A DNA stretch of 64,000 nucleotides, from positions 1 to 64,000 of the forward strand of contig CAKZHZ010000019.1 of assembly GCA_936928855.1 (NCBI GenBank). Direction: 5' to 3'. This DNA comes from an uncultured Polycyclovorans sp. (GTDB lineage Bacteria > Pseudomonadota > Gammaproteobacteria > Nevskiales > Nevskiaceae). Below, piece after piece: positions 18,228 through 27,746 of the stretch (positions are counted from its first letter, which is position 1; each line of letters opens with the position of its first letter). Both the position numbers and the translations under genes were made by a program. The notes beneath the pieces were generated by a model. It saw only the letters and a list, made by a program, of their open reading frames with translations, was not told the origin of the DNA and did no database searches.

Positions 18228-20123
18228 GTGAAAACGCCTGCCTGGACCGCCGCCGACGCTGCCGAGCGTTACAACCTGCCGCATTGGGGCGATGGCTATT
18301 TCAACGTCAGTGCCGAAGGGCATCTGATGGTGCAGCCGTTCCGAGACGCCTCGCCGGTGGCCGTGGACCTCTACCGTCTCGCCCAGCAGTTGCCCCGCGA
18401 GGGGCTGGACCTGCCGGTGCTGGTGCGCTTCACCGACATCCTGCGCGATCGGGTGGACATGCTGTGCGATGCCTTTGCCGGGGTCATTGCCGACTACGGC
18501 TATCAGGGGCGCTACACCGCGGTGTACCCGATCAAGGTCAACCAGCAGGCCTCGGTGGTTGAGGCCATCGTCGGCCACGGGGGCAGCCGGGTGGGCATCG
18601 AGGCCGGGTCCAAGCCGGAACTGGCCGCGGTGCTGGGGCTGGCGCCGCCCGGCAGCATCGTGGTCTGCAACGGGTACAAGGATCGTGCCTACATCCGCCG
18701 CGCACTGATCGGCGGCAAGCTGGGGCACCGCGTCTACATCGTGGTGGAAAAGCTCAGCGAGCTGCCGCTGGTGCTGGAGGAGTCGGCGCGGCTGGAGGTG
18801 GCGCCGCTGATCGGCCTGCGGGTGCGGCTGGCGAGTTCGTCTGAATCCACCCAGCAGAACACCGGCGGCGAGAAGGCCAAGTTCGGGTTGACCACGCCGC
18901 AGATTCTGGAGGCCGTTGAACATCTGCGCGCCGCCGGCCGGCTCGACAGCGTGCAGATGATCCATTTCCATCTTGGCTCGCAGGTCGCCAATGTCGGCGA
19001 CATTGCCCGCGGCCTGCGTGAAGCCGCGCGCTTCTATGTGGAGCTGCGCCAACTGGGCGCGCCGGTGCAGGTGCTGGATGTGGGCGGCGGCCTCGGGGTC
19101 GACTATGAGGGCACACGCTCGCGCTCGTTCTGCTCGATGAATTACTCGGTGCGGGAATACGCCCGCACCATCGTCCGCACCGTCCAGCAGGTCTGCGACG
19201 ACGCCGGCGTGCCGGCGCCCGACCTGGTGAGCGAATCCGGACGTGCGCTGACGGCGCACCACGCCGTGCTGATCGCGGATGTGGTGGATTCGGAGGTGGT
19301 ACCAAGCGCGGCACTGCCGGCGCTGGCGGACGATGCGCCGCCGCTGCTGCAGGAGTTTGCCGACCTGCTGGCGGAGCTCTCCGAGCGCGGCCCGCTGGAG
19401 AGCCTCTACGAGTCCAACACGCTGTTGTCTGAGGCCCATGGGCTTTACACCGATGGCCGTCTCAGCCTCGCCGACCGCGCCTGGGCCGAACGTGCCCATG
19501 TGGCGGTGGCCCGCGCCCTGCTGCCGCAGCTGGATCCCGGGATCCGCGCGCACCGGGAGGCCCGCGAGAAGCTGTCCGAGCGACTGTCCGCCAAGTATTT
19601 CTGCAACTTCTCGGTGTTCCAGAGCGTGCCGGATGCCTGGGCCATCGATCAGGTGTTTCCCATCCTGCCGATCCACCGGCTGGATGAGATGCCGGCCGAG
19701 CGGGCGCGCCTGTGCGACCTGACCTGCGACTCCGACGGGCGACTGGACCAGTACGTCGACCGCGAAGGCTTGATGCCGACGCTGGCGCTGCATGCGCTTC
19801 AGCCGGACCAGCGCTACCTGCTGGGCTTCTTCATGGTGGGGGCCTACCAGGAGATTCTCGGCGACATGCACAACCTGTTCGGCGACACCAACGCCGTCGA
19901 CGTGGTGCTGGATGCCGGGGCGCCGCAAGGCTGGCGCCTGGAGGGTGCCGAGTTCGGAGACCGCACCGACGAGCTGTTGCGCTATGTCCACCTTGCGCCG
20001 GAAAAACTGGCCCAGGCCTACCGTCGCAAGGTGGCCGCCAGTGACATCCCGGCCGCTCAGCGCGCCGCCCTGCTGGCCGAGCTGGAAGCGGGCCTGGCCG
20101 GCTACACCTACCTGTCCGAATAG
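18228..20123 (+). CDS. speA: Biosynthetic arginine decarboxylase
   Basis: This 631-residue PLP enzyme converts arginine to agmatine, the first step of putrescine synthesis. The PLP lysine is Lys103 in YTAVYPIKVNQQ; other marks are MIHFHLGSQ and VLDVGGGLGVDYEGT, then the C-terminal FSVFQSVPDAWAI and PIHRLDEMP motifs. Length matches SpeA. Start is GTG at 18228. An agmatine-processing gene is not in the window. It is divergent from speE and followed after six bases by trhO. Confidence 0.95.
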   Translation: MKTPAWTAADAAERYNLPHWGDGYFNVSAEGHLMVQPFRDASPVAVDLYRLAQQLPREGLDLPVLVRFTDILRDRVDMLCDAFAGVIADYGYQGRYTAVYPIKVNQQASVVEAIVGHGGSRVGIEAGSKPELAAVLGLAPPGSIVVCNGYKDRAYIRRALIGGKLGHRVYIVVEKLSELPLVLEESARLEVAPLIGLRVRLASSSESTQQNTGGEKAKFGLTTPQILEAVEHLRAAGRLDSVQMIHFHLGSQVANVGDIARGLREAARFYVELRQLGAPVQVLDVGGGLGVDYEGTRSRSFCSMNYSVREYARTIVRTVQQVCDDAGVPAPDLVSESGRALTAHHAVLIADVVDSEVVPSAALPALADDAPPLLQEFADLLAELSERGPLESLYESNTLLSEAHGLYTDGRLSLADRAWAERAHVAVARALLPQLDPGIRAHREAREKLSERLSAKYFCNFSVFQSVPDAWAIDQVFPILPIHRLDEMPAERARLCDLTCDSDGRLDQYVDREGLMPTLALHALQPDQRYLLGFFMVGAYQEILGDMHNLFGDTNAVDVVLDAGAPQGWRLEGAEFGDRTDELLRYVHLAPEKLAQAYRRKVAASDIPAAQRAALLAELEAGLAGYTYLSE

Positions 20124-20129
20124 TCGGCG

Positions 20130-20876
20130 ATGTCCTCAGACGAGGTGCTCAATGTCGCGGCCTACCGCTTCGTGCCGCTGGCGGATCTGCCGTCGCTGCG
20201 CGAGCGCCTGCTCGCGGCTGCCCAGGCTGCCGACCTGAAAGGCACGGTGTTGCTGGCGCCGGAAGGTATCAATCTGTTTCTGGCCGGTGCCGAGGCGGCG
20301 CTGCGGGGCTTTCTCGCGGCGTTGGCGGCAGACCCCCGCTTCGACGGGATGGAGGTGAAGGAAAGCCGCTCGCCGACCCGACCGTTTCGCCGTCTGAAGG
20401 TGAAGATCAAGCGCGAGATCATCCGCATGGATCATCCCGCCCTGCAGCCGGCCCAGGGACGTGCACCGGCGGTGGATGCGGCCACCCTGGCGCGCTGGCT
20501 GGATGCCGGCGTCGACGATGCCGGACGCCCGGTGCGCCTGCTCGACACCCGCAATGCCTTCGAGGTGGACCATGGGGCATTCGATGCCGCGCTGGACTGG
20601 CGTCTGAACCGGTTCACCGAGTTCCCGGCGCAGCTGCGCCAGCATGCCGATGCCTTGCGCGATGTCACCGTGGTCAGCTATTGCACCGGGGGCATCCGCT
20701 GCGAGAAAGCTGCCCTGCTGATGCGTGAACTGGGGCTGGAACACAGCTACCAGCTCGATGGTGGCATTCTCAAGTACTTCGAAACCGTGGGGCGCCGGCA
20801 CTACCACGGCGGCTGTTTCGTGTTCGACCAGCGCGAAGTGCTGGACGACGATCTGCGCCCGACCGCGCCCCGCTGA
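20130..20876 (+). CDS. trhO: tRNA uridine(34) hydroxylase TrhO (YceA-type rhodanese protein)
   Basis: This 248-residue protein has the N-terminal TrhO domain (KGTVLLAPEGINLFLAG, 38-54) and a C-terminal rhodanese domain with the loop SYCTGGIRCEK, where Cys185 is the active cysteine and Cys191 follows. TrhO makes 5-hydroxyuridine at the wobble position of tRNA with prephenate-independent O2 chemistry (known for E. coli YceA). It follows speA by six bases and its stop lies one base from the convergent acetyl-CoA hydrolase gene. Confidence 0.92.
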   Translation: MSSDEVLNVAAYRFVPLADLPSLRERLLAAAQAADLKGTVLLAPEGINLFLAGAEAALRGFLAALAADPRFDGMEVKESRSPTRPFRRLKVKIKREIIRMDHPALQPAQGRAPAVDAATLARWLDAGVDDAGRPVRLLDTRNAFEVDHGAFDAALDWRLNRFTEFPAQLRQHADALRDVTVVSYCTGGIRCEKAALLMRELGLEHSYQLDGGILKYFETVGRRHYHGGCFVFDQREVLDDDLRPTAPR

Positions 20877-20877
20877 G

Positions 20878-23040
20878 TCAGGCCTGCCGGGACAACGCCT
20901 CGGTCAGCAATGCCACCACCACCTTGTCCTGCAGGGACCTCGGTTGTTGCAGTTGCATCCGTGCCAGATGCGGCTGCCAGCGGGGATCGGGACGACCCGC
21001 CCGCAGCGCGCGCCACAGCAGCCGCCATTTCGGGGTGCGCGCGGCCAGGGTCTTGACCACCGGCAGCGCACGCGACAGCGCCAGCTCGATGTCGGTGAAG
21101 TCGTGTCCGAACGGGTAGTCCGGGAACAGCCCGCGCGCCTTCAGCGGCGCCAAGCGCGCGGCCAGCGTCTGCGGGGTGTTGTCGCGGCAGTCGGCGGGGA
21201 CGGTCCAGTCCGGTTCGATCTTGCCGGCGGCCCGGGCCTGTTGCAGCAAGCCGGCCTGGAAGCGGCTGTCGGCGATGGCGATGAGGGCCTTGGCCACTTC
21301 GCTGTCGGTCCTGGCGCGCAGGTCGGCGATGCCGTACTCGGTGATGACGATATCGCGCAGGTGGCGCGGGATGGTGCAGTGGCCGTAGTTGAACACGATG
21401 TTCGACACCGTCTCGCCGCCGCTGTCGCGGGCTGCCCGCACCATCAGCACGCTGCGGCCGCCCGGCAACTGGTGGGCCATGGCGACGAAGTTGTATTGCC
21501 CGCCGACCCCGGACACCACGCGACCGTCCGCGAGGCCGTCGGAGACCGCTGCGCCGCCCAGGGTCATTATCATCGCGGTGTTGATGAAGCGGGCGTCCAC
21601 CCGCTGCGCGGTGTAGAGCCGCGGGTTGGCATCGAGCTGGTTGACCTTCTCCACCCCGGTCATGGCGATGCGCTGGCGCTGGTCCGCCGGCAGGTCGCGC
21701 AGTGCCTGATAGAAGGCATTGGGGCCGAGGAAGAAGCCGCCGTGCAGCACCACGCCGCGGCGCAGCGCCGGGCCCAGGCAGTGCGCGGCCATCTCGGCAC
21801 GCGCCGCCGGGTCGGCAACGTTGGCGCGAATGCGGCGGCCGTCGGGCGCGATCAGCTCGCCGTTGTCGTAGCGGGTGTCGTCGTTGAACAGCCCGTGGTG
21901 TTGCAGGCGCGCGAAGTCGTGGCCGCGGATCACCCGCACCCCCTGCCGTTCCAGGCCGTCGAGCACGGCCGGTGTCAGCCGCGCCGGATCGACCTCGCCC
22001 TGATTGACCAGTTGTTGCAGGGCCCAGAAGTCGTAGACCTCGCGGGTCAGCACGCCCGCATCCATCAGGTGCAGGAAGCCGTCCACGAACATCTCGGTGG
22101 CGCCATACAGGCCGCGCGAGAAGGGCGCGAGACCGCCGTCACGGTCGATCAGGGCGCGGTACCGGGCGTCGATGCCGAAGGCCGACACCGCCTCGCGGTA
22201 CAGGGCGTTGTCGCGATGGCGGGTGATGGCGCTGTGGACGATGGCATCGCCGAGCTGGCCGATGCCGATCTGCAGGGTGCCGCCGTCCTTCAACAGGGTG
22301 GAGGCGTACAGGCCGATGGCGTGGTCAGCGTTGCCGACTGCCATCTTCGGCGTCGGGAACAGGGCGTGGTGGTAGCGGGGGTGATCGATGAGGTGATCGA
22401 AGGTGTCGGCCGGCACCTCGGCATCGTGGCCCATGAAGGGCAGTTGCGGGTTCACCTGCGCCACCACCGCCACCCTGCGCTCGCCGCGGGCTTCGGCCTC
22501 GCGCAGCAGGCGCACCAGCTCGGGGCCGGTGTCCGGGTTGGAGGAGAGGGAATAGCGTGGGCCGTCGGCACCGTCTTCCACGCCCACCATCTGCGCGCAG
22601 ACATTGCAGCCCTGCAGAAACACGTCGCGCGCGGCGAAGGTGTAGTTGGTGCTGATGTAGTCGCGCTGGGCGGCGGCGTTGCCGAGCAGGCTGCCGGGCT
22701 GGAAGAAGAACTCGCGCACACGGACATTGGGCGGCAGGCGGCCCTTGGCGCGGTCGGCCACGTAGTCCAGCTCCGGGGCATCCCCGAACACGCGGTCGAG
22801 GAAGGGTTCGAGGAAGGCCTGTTCAATGGCATTGCCCGGAACCGGCCGCGCCAGCGACAGGGCGGTGAGGATCGTCAGCTGCAGATCCGGCTCGGCCCGG
22901 GCGCGGGCGTAGAGCGCATTGATCAGCGCCACCGGCTTGCCCAGACCCAGCGGGATGCCCACCCGCAGGTCGCGGCCGATATGGGCGATGAGGGCATCGA
23001 CACAGGCGTCAACGGTGACGTGGCGGTGCGGCGAAGGCAT
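20878..23040 (-). CDS. Acetyl-CoA hydrolase/transferase family protein, long form
   Basis: This 720-residue protein belongs to the acetyl-CoA hydrolase / CoA-transferase family. The catalytic glutamate lies in IVITEYGIADLRA, preceded by GGQYNFVAMAHQLPGGRS and followed by the C-terminal domain. The usual members have 430-550 residues; the extra length is an insertion of ~170 residues in the middle (around DGFLHLMDAGVLTREVYDF to DLPADQRQRIAM) and a ~70-residue C-terminal tail. It may move CoA between acyl groups. Its neighbour, divergent across 54 bases, is a PHA-synthase-like gene, so a role in acyl-CoA pools is reasonable but unproven. Confidence 0.8.
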   Translation of the reverse strand: MPSPHRHVTVDACVDALIAHIGRDLRVGIPLGLGKPVALINALYARARAEPDLQLTILTALSLARPVPGNAIEQAFLEPFLDRVFGDAPELDYVADRAKGRLPPNVRVREFFFQPGSLLGNAAAQRDYISTNYTFAARDVFLQGCNVCAQMVGVEDGADGPRYSLSSNPDTGPELVRLLREAEARGERRVAVVAQVNPQLPFMGHDAEVPADTFDHLIDHPRYHHALFPTPKMAVGNADHAIGLYASTLLKDGGTLQIGIGQLGDAIVHSAITRHRDNALYREAVSAFGIDARYRALIDRDGGLAPFSRGLYGATEMFVDGFLHLMDAGVLTREVYDFWALQQLVNQGEVDPARLTPAVLDGLERQGVRVIRGHDFARLQHHGLFNDDTRYDNGELIAPDGRRIRANVADPAARAEMAAHCLGPALRRGVVLHGGFFLGPNAFYQALRDLPADQRQRIAMTGVEKVNQLDANPRLYTAQRVDARFINTAMIMTLGGAAVSDGLADGRVVSGVGGQYNFVAMAHQLPGGRSVLMVRAARDSGGETVSNIVFNYGHCTIPRHLRDIVITEYGIADLRARTDSEVAKALIAIADSRFQAGLLQQARAAGKIEPDWTVPADCRDNTPQTLAARLAPLKARGLFPDYPFGHDFTDIELALSRALPVVKTLAARTPKWRLLWRALRAGRPDPRWQPHLARMQLQQPRSLQDKVVVALLTEALSRQA

Positions 23041-23094
23041 GGCACGGGGTCCGGGGACTAAGATCGAGCCATTGTTTCACGAGCCTGTATCGAC

Positions 23095-24327
23095 ATGAAC
23101 CTGCCCCTGTTGGGTGAACGCGCCATCGATTGGGTGTCCAATGCGGTGGAGCGCCGCCTGCGCACCGAGAACTTCATCGTGGCCAATCAGACGCCGCACT
23201 CGGTGATTCTGCAGAGTGGCCTGTTGTCGGTGCGCGCCTATGACCGGCCGCGGTCACCGACGATTCCGGTGGGCGCGCGCGAGATGGCGGTGAGCCCGGT
23301 TGGCCATGGCGTGCCCATCCTGCTGGTGCCGCCGCTGGCGGCGAACTCGCTCAACTTCGACCTGCTGCCCAATCGCAGCCTGGTGCGCTATCTCAGCGCC
23401 CAGGGGTACCGGGTATATCTGGCGGACTGGGGCGATCCGGACGAGGATCATTCCCACCTCGGGCTGGCCGACTACACCACCCGCATGCTGCCGGAGGCGA
23501 TTGCCGCGGTGCGCCAGCACAGTGGCGAGCGCGAGCTGACCCTGATGGGCTACTGCATGGGCGGCCTGTTCTGCCTGATCTATGCCGGTTGGGCGCAGGA
23601 CCCGCAGCTGCGCAACATCGTCACCATCGCCAGCCCCATCGACTACCACCAGATGGGCGTGGCGGGGCGGCTGGCGCGGCTGATGCACCATCCCTTGCGG
23701 CTGGTGGCGCGCCATGTGCCGTTTTCGCTGGACGACATCGATCCACGCTGGCTGCGCATCCCCGGCTGGGCCTCGGCGACGGTGTTCAAGATGACCAACC
23801 CCCTGGGGGTGGTGCAGAGCTATGTCGACCTGTTGATGAACCTCTGGGACCGCGACTACGTCACCGAGTACCAGACCCAGGCCAAATGGTTCAACGACAT
23901 GCACGACTATCCCGGCGGTATCGTCCAGGACTTCGTCATCCGGGTCGGGCTGGCCAACCAGATGGCGCGCGGGCGCCTGCGGCTGGGGCGTGATGACCAG
24001 GCGCTGTTCGACCGCATCGATTGCGCGCTGCTGGCCATTGCCGGCAAGACCGACCGCATCGTCACCACTGCGGCGGCGCGGCGGGTGCTGGATATCGTGT
24101 CCAGTGAAGACAAGGATTTCATGATCTGCCCCGGCGGCCATGCCGGCGTGTTTGCCGGACGCGAGGCGCCCGAGACCACCTGGGCGTTTGCGGCGGACTG
24201 GCTGTCATCGCGCTCCACGCCGAAGCCCCGGCGGCGCGGGGCCAAGGCGGGCGCTCAGGCGGCAGTGCGCAAGAAATCGACCAGCTCGGCGCGGAAACGG
24301 CGCGGGGCTTCGAAGGGAATGGCGTGA
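23095..24327 (+). CDS. PHA synthase-like alpha/beta hydrolase with basic C-terminal tail
   Basis: This 410-residue protein has the PhaC/class III-like core: VPILLVPPLAANSLNFDLLP, YLADWGDPDED, and the lipase-like box GYCMGG in which cysteine (Cys154) replaces serine, as in PHA synthases. Asp320 (GKTDRIV) and His349 (GGHAGVF) complete the triad. Residues 371-410 are rich in Lys, Arg, Ser and Ala, like a histone-type or granule-binding tail, and overlap the neighbouring gene on the other strand by 73 bases. No phaA, phaB, phaE or phasin is in the window. PHA polymerisation is the best guess; an acyltransferase or depolymerase is possible. Confidence 0.72.
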   Translation: MNLPLLGERAIDWVSNAVERRLRTENFIVANQTPHSVILQSGLLSVRAYDRPRSPTIPVGAREMAVSPVGHGVPILLVPPLAANSLNFDLLPNRSLVRYLSAQGYRVYLADWGDPDEDHSHLGLADYTTRMLPEAIAAVRQHSGERELTLMGYCMGGLFCLIYAGWAQDPQLRNIVTIASPIDYHQMGVAGRLARLMHHPLRLVARHVPFSLDDIDPRWLRIPGWASATVFKMTNPLGVVQSYVDLLMNLWDRDYVTEYQTQAKWFNDMHDYPGGIVQDFVIRVGLANQMARGRLRLGRDDQALFDRIDCALLAIAGKTDRIVTTAAARRVLDIVSSEDKDFMICPGGHAGVFAGREAPETTWAFAADWLSSRSTPKPRRRGAKAGAQAAVRKKSTSSARKRRGASKGMA

Positions 24328-25154
24328 CCGCAGCCGGCGATCGGCACGATCTCGGCATGCGGCACCCAGCGACGGATCATCATCTGCCCGGTGGCCGGGT
24401 ACATGGTCGAGGCCATGCCCACCAGCACCCGCATGGGAATGTCGATGCCGGGTAGGGTGGGGCGCCAGTCGTAGTTGTCGCGCAGGTAGCTTTGCAGCAC
24501 GTCGAGGTAGATCGTCCAGTTCACCGTGGGGGCGAGCATGCCGCCCAGGTTGCCGTAGTGGGCGAGGCGGCTGAGCTGGCGCATGGCGCCGGCATGGAAG
24601 GCATAGCCGAGAAAGGCTGTCAGCGTCTTCCAGAGGTGCCGCTGCAAGGGCTTCGGTACGCGGTTGAAGGCAAGACCGCGATAGGGTTCCAGCTCGGTCA
24701 TCAGCGCCTGCCACTGGGGCAGCCGGGTCGCCTGATCTGCGCCCAGCAGGCCGTAGCGCCAGTCGTCCTGATTGGTGACGCAGGGCGCCTGGTCCATGTG
24801 CAGATAGGCGCGTACCTGATCAAAGCCATGGCGGCGGTGATACTGCAAGGCCGTGCAGGCGCCCATCGACAGCCCGCCCAGCAGGATCGGTCCGAGCTTG
24901 AGGTGCGCCAGCAGGTCGTCGAGGTCATCGGCGTGCTGGTCGAGCACGCTGGGCTGCGACAGGCTGATGGCATGGCTGGCGCCAAAGCCGCGCAGGCTGG
25001 GGAGGATGAACCGGTAGCGGCGGGTCAGCCCGGTCAGGAAGGGCAGCCACAGCTGCGAGGGCATGGCGAAGCCGTGCAGCAGCACCACCGGTTGTCCCCG
25101 GCCGATGTCGAAGTAGTGGAGGTGGGCGCCGTCGCGGGTGCGGATCCAGGCCAT
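24255..25154 (-). CDS. Alpha/beta hydrolase
   Basis: This 299-residue hydrolase shows the oxyanion region VVLLHGFAMPSQLW (about 23-36), the nucleophile elbow GGLSMGACTAL with Ser ~96, and a C-terminal histidine in PIAGCGHAIPFEAP. It resembles haloperoxidase/esterase-type enzymes; the substrate cannot be read from sequence. It overlaps the 3' end of the PHA-synthase-like gene on the opposite strand and lies 4 bases downstream of the SDR gene, with which it is probably co-transcribed. Confidence 0.82.
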   Translation of the reverse strand: MAWIRTRDGAHLHYFDIGRGQPVVLLHGFAMPSQLWLPFLTGLTRRYRFILPSLRGFGASHAISLSQPSVLDQHADDLDDLLAHLKLGPILLGGLSMGACTALQYHRRHGFDQVRAYLHMDQAPCVTNQDDWRYGLLGADQATRLPQWQALMTELEPYRGLAFNRVPKPLQRHLWKTLTAFLGYAFHAGAMRQLSRLAHYGNLGGMLAPTVNWTIYLDVLQSYLRDNYDWRPTLPGIDIPMRVLVGMASTMYPATGQMMIRRWVPHAEIVPIAGCGHAIPFEAPRRFRAELVDFLRTAA

Positions 25155-25158
25155 CGGT

Positions 25159-25905
25159 TCAGCCCCGGTGCACGGCCAGCGGGCCGAAGGCCTGGGCGGT
25201 CGGCATCATCGCCAGGGTGTTGATGTTGACGTGGGCGGGCAGGGTGGTGATCCAGTAGGTCGCCTCCGCCACATCCTCGGCCGTCAGCGGCTGCACGTCG
25301 GCATAGACCTGGGCCGCCTGGGCGTCATCGCCATGGAAGCGCACGTTGGAGAACTCGGTGCCGCCGGCCATGCCGGGCTCGATGTTGCTGACCCGCACCG
25401 CGGTGCCCAGCAGGTCGGCCCGCAGGTTGAGGCTGAACTGCCGCACGAAGGCCTTGGTGGCGCCATAGACGTTGCCGCCGGGATAGGGCCACTCGCCCGC
25501 CATCGAGCCGATGTTGACGATGTGCCCGCGGTTGCGCGCCACCATGCCCGGGAGGACCTGACGGGTGATCGTCATCAGCCCTTTGATGTTGGTGTCCACC
25601 ATCTGCTCCCAGTCGGCCAGCGCCGCGCGATGCGCGGGTTCCAGGCCGAGGGCGAGACCGGCGTTGTTGACCAGCACATCGATGTCGCGCCAGCCCTCGG
25701 GCAGCGTCGCGAGAAAGCGCTCGGTCTCGGCGCGGTCACGGATGTCGAAGACGCGGGGCAGCGCCTTCGGGCCCAGTTCGCTGGCGAGCCGCTGGAGGCG
25801 GCCGCCGCGACGACCGGTGATGATCACCGCGTGGCCTTCCCGCACATAGCGACGCGCCATCGCCTCGCCGAATCCAGACGTGGCGCCGGTGATCAGGACA
25901 AGCAT
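25159..25905 (-). CDS. Short-chain dehydrogenase (YdfG-like)
   Basis: This 248-residue NAD(P)-dependent oxidoreductase has the cofactor motif TGATSGFGEA (residues 6-15), NNAG, a catalytic Ser in NIGSMAGEW and the YGATK active-site pair. Overall it resembles YdfG, which oxidises 3-hydroxy acids such as serine or 3-hydroxypropionate. I chose the ATG at 25905 because GGAG lies seven bases upstream; a longer frame to 25962 has no support. It precedes the alpha/beta hydrolase on the same strand. Confidence 0.9.
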   Translation of the reverse strand: MLVLITGATSGFGEAMARRYVREGHAVIITGRRGGRLQRLASELGPKALPRVFDIRDRAETERFLATLPEGWRDIDVLVNNAGLALGLEPAHRAALADWEQMVDTNIKGLMTITRQVLPGMVARNRGHIVNIGSMAGEWPYPGGNVYGATKAFVRQFSLNLRADLLGTAVRVSNIEPGMAGGTEFSNVRFHGDDAQAAQVYADVQPLTAEDVAEATYWITTLPAHVNINTLAMMPTAQAFGPLAVHRG

Positions 25906-25978
25906 GGCGGACTCCGAGATGAAGGGGTCTGCGCTTGTACCCGAGGGGACGCCTGGGGGCAAGGCCGGCGGTGTGGCC

Positions 25979-27724
25979 TTAGTCGTTCTTCGCGAAGATG
26001 TAGGGGGCGCCGACGTCCAGCGCCTGCATCTGCACGTTCGCAGTGCCCAGGCTCACACCGAGCAGGTCGAGCAGGCTGGCGAGGATGCCGTCGACCAGTG
26101 CCAGTACCGGTGACAGCAAGTCCAGTACCAAGCCCAACAGCTGACCGAGCCCCAGCAGATTCAGGGCGAAGCCCAACAGGCCGCCGAAGGTCAGATGCTG
26201 GCTCAGGCCGTCGCCCAGGTCCTGGACTGCGCCACTCAGCAGGGTGCGGGTACTGGCGCCGATATGGGTCTGGTGGCTTGGGTCGGGTGTTTCAATTGCC
26301 GGCACGAAGGGGCCGGTGAAGTCAATCGGCAGCGCCCCAGTATCGGCCAGTTCCACAACGATTGGTTGGTCAATCTCCACCGTGAGCAGTCCCAGCAGGT
26401 TGACCAGAGGAGGTGGTCGTGTCACCGGCGCTGCTGGGTTGCCGAGATCGCTGACTTGGCCGATAGCGAGCCGCGCCACTGCCGTGTCGGCTAGCACGGT
26501 AGCTTCATGGACGGCGATGCCTCGGCTGGCGCAGCGCACCTCATCGAGCGTGGCTGTTGCGCTGGCCCCTTCAACTATCAGGGGCAGGCTGACGACGCCA
26601 CCGCCACCGAAGACGTTGAGCAGTTGCAGATCCAGTAGCAGCCGCAGCTGTGCCGAACGGGCCTGGGTGCGCGGTGTGCCGTCGCTGTAGTAGCCGGGTC
26701 GCCCGACGGCGATCTGCGGCGGTTCGATGATGGCCAGTCGCACATTCAGGCCGAGCAGGCCCGGCAGATTGACCGACAGCGGCAGGGTCAACACCTCGCC
26801 CTGGGCCGCGCCCTGGGCCAAGGCCATCAGGAGGTCGAACAGGTTGATCGGCAGCTCATCGGCGGCACTTTCCAGGCCGGGCTCCAGCGCGATCACATCC
26901 CCCAGCCGAACCTCGCGGGCAGTGCCGCCCGCCGCGTTGGCGATCGCCGCCAGTGCGCTCTGCACCACGGGGTCGACGTTGCCGACGGCGGCGACCGTGT
27001 CCTCGACCAGCCTCAGCGCATCGGGCAGGTCGAGCGACAGGGCCAGCAGGTCATCGGGGCGGATCACCCCCAGCTCCAGTCGGGCCATTTGCAGCAGGTC
27101 GACGGTGGCATTGGCGAGGCCCTGATAGGCCAGCACGCTCAGATTGACGCTGGAGCCGAGCAGGCCACTCAGCAAGCCGTTGACCACGCCGGGGTCCCCC
27201 GCGTCCAGCGATAGCAGTGAAGTGCCGACACTGATCTGCCCAATCACCGACTGCGTGGCAAAAGCGGTAGAGCGGAGCACCGGGGTGTCGCCGCCCGCCA
27301 GTAGCGGAAACAGGGGGTCCGGGAAGGGCTGGGACAAGCGGATGCCGACCGAGGTGGCCTCGTCGATCGGAACGTTGGTGTCCAGTGTGCGCAGGCCATC
27401 AATCACCCGCTCCTGGCCGAACAGGATTTCGCTGTCGCCCTGGAGCAGGGCGTCGCCGTCAAAGCCGTTGCGGGTAAGGCTGTTGCGAACTTCGTCGCTG
27501 AGCTGGGTCGGGTCGGGATTGATGGCGCTGCAGCCGCCCACCACCCGCGCTGCATCCAGCGCTGCCAGTGAGGCAGCGCCTTGCAGGGCGCGCTTGACCT
27601 TGTACAGGCGCCCCAGCTCGATGCCGAGCATGACGGAGGCCAGCAGGGCGACGATGAGCACGCCGGCCATGACGGCCACCGCGCCCCGTTGTTGCCTCCC
27701 CCCTGTCAGACCTGGCCTGCGCAT
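25979..27724 (-). CDS. TadG-like membrane-anchored pilus-associated protein
   Basis: This 581-residue protein begins with a basic stretch and QRGAVAVMAGVLIVALL (about 12-28), then a single membrane anchor, LYKVKRALQGAASLAALDAARV, the pattern of Tad pilus minor pseudopilins of the TadG type. The remaining ~520 residues are secreted and rich in Leu, Gly and Ala, with a very hydrophobic C-terminal part (GFALNLLGLGQLLGLVLDLL). No tadA, cpaB, rcpA or pilin gene is adjacent, so it is an orphan here. Its partner operon is probably elsewhere on the chromosome. Confidence 0.65.
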   Translation of the reverse strand: MRRPGLTGGRQQRGAVAVMAGVLIVALLASVMLGIELGRLYKVKRALQGAASLAALDAARVVGGCSAINPDPTQLSDEVRNSLTRNGFDGDALLQGDSEILFGQERVIDGLRTLDTNVPIDEATSVGIRLSQPFPDPLFPLLAGGDTPVLRSTAFATQSVIGQISVGTSLLSLDAGDPGVVNGLLSGLLGSSVNLSVLAYQGLANATVDLLQMARLELGVIRPDDLLALSLDLPDALRLVEDTVAAVGNVDPVVQSALAAIANAAGGTAREVRLGDVIALEPGLESAADELPINLFDLLMALAQGAAQGEVLTLPLSVNLPGLLGLNVRLAIIEPPQIAVGRPGYYSDGTPRTQARSAQLRLLLDLQLLNVFGGGGVVSLPLIVEGASATATLDEVRCASRGIAVHEATVLADTAVARLAIGQVSDLGNPAAPVTRPPPLVNLLGLLTVEIDQPIVVELADTGALPIDFTGPFVPAIETPDPSHQTHIGASTRTLLSGAVQDLGDGLSQHLTFGGLLGFALNLLGLGQLLGLVLDLLSPVLALVDGILASLLDLLGVSLGTANVQMQALDVGAPYIFAKND

Positions 27725-27746
27725 GACGCCCTCCGCCGCTTGCGAT

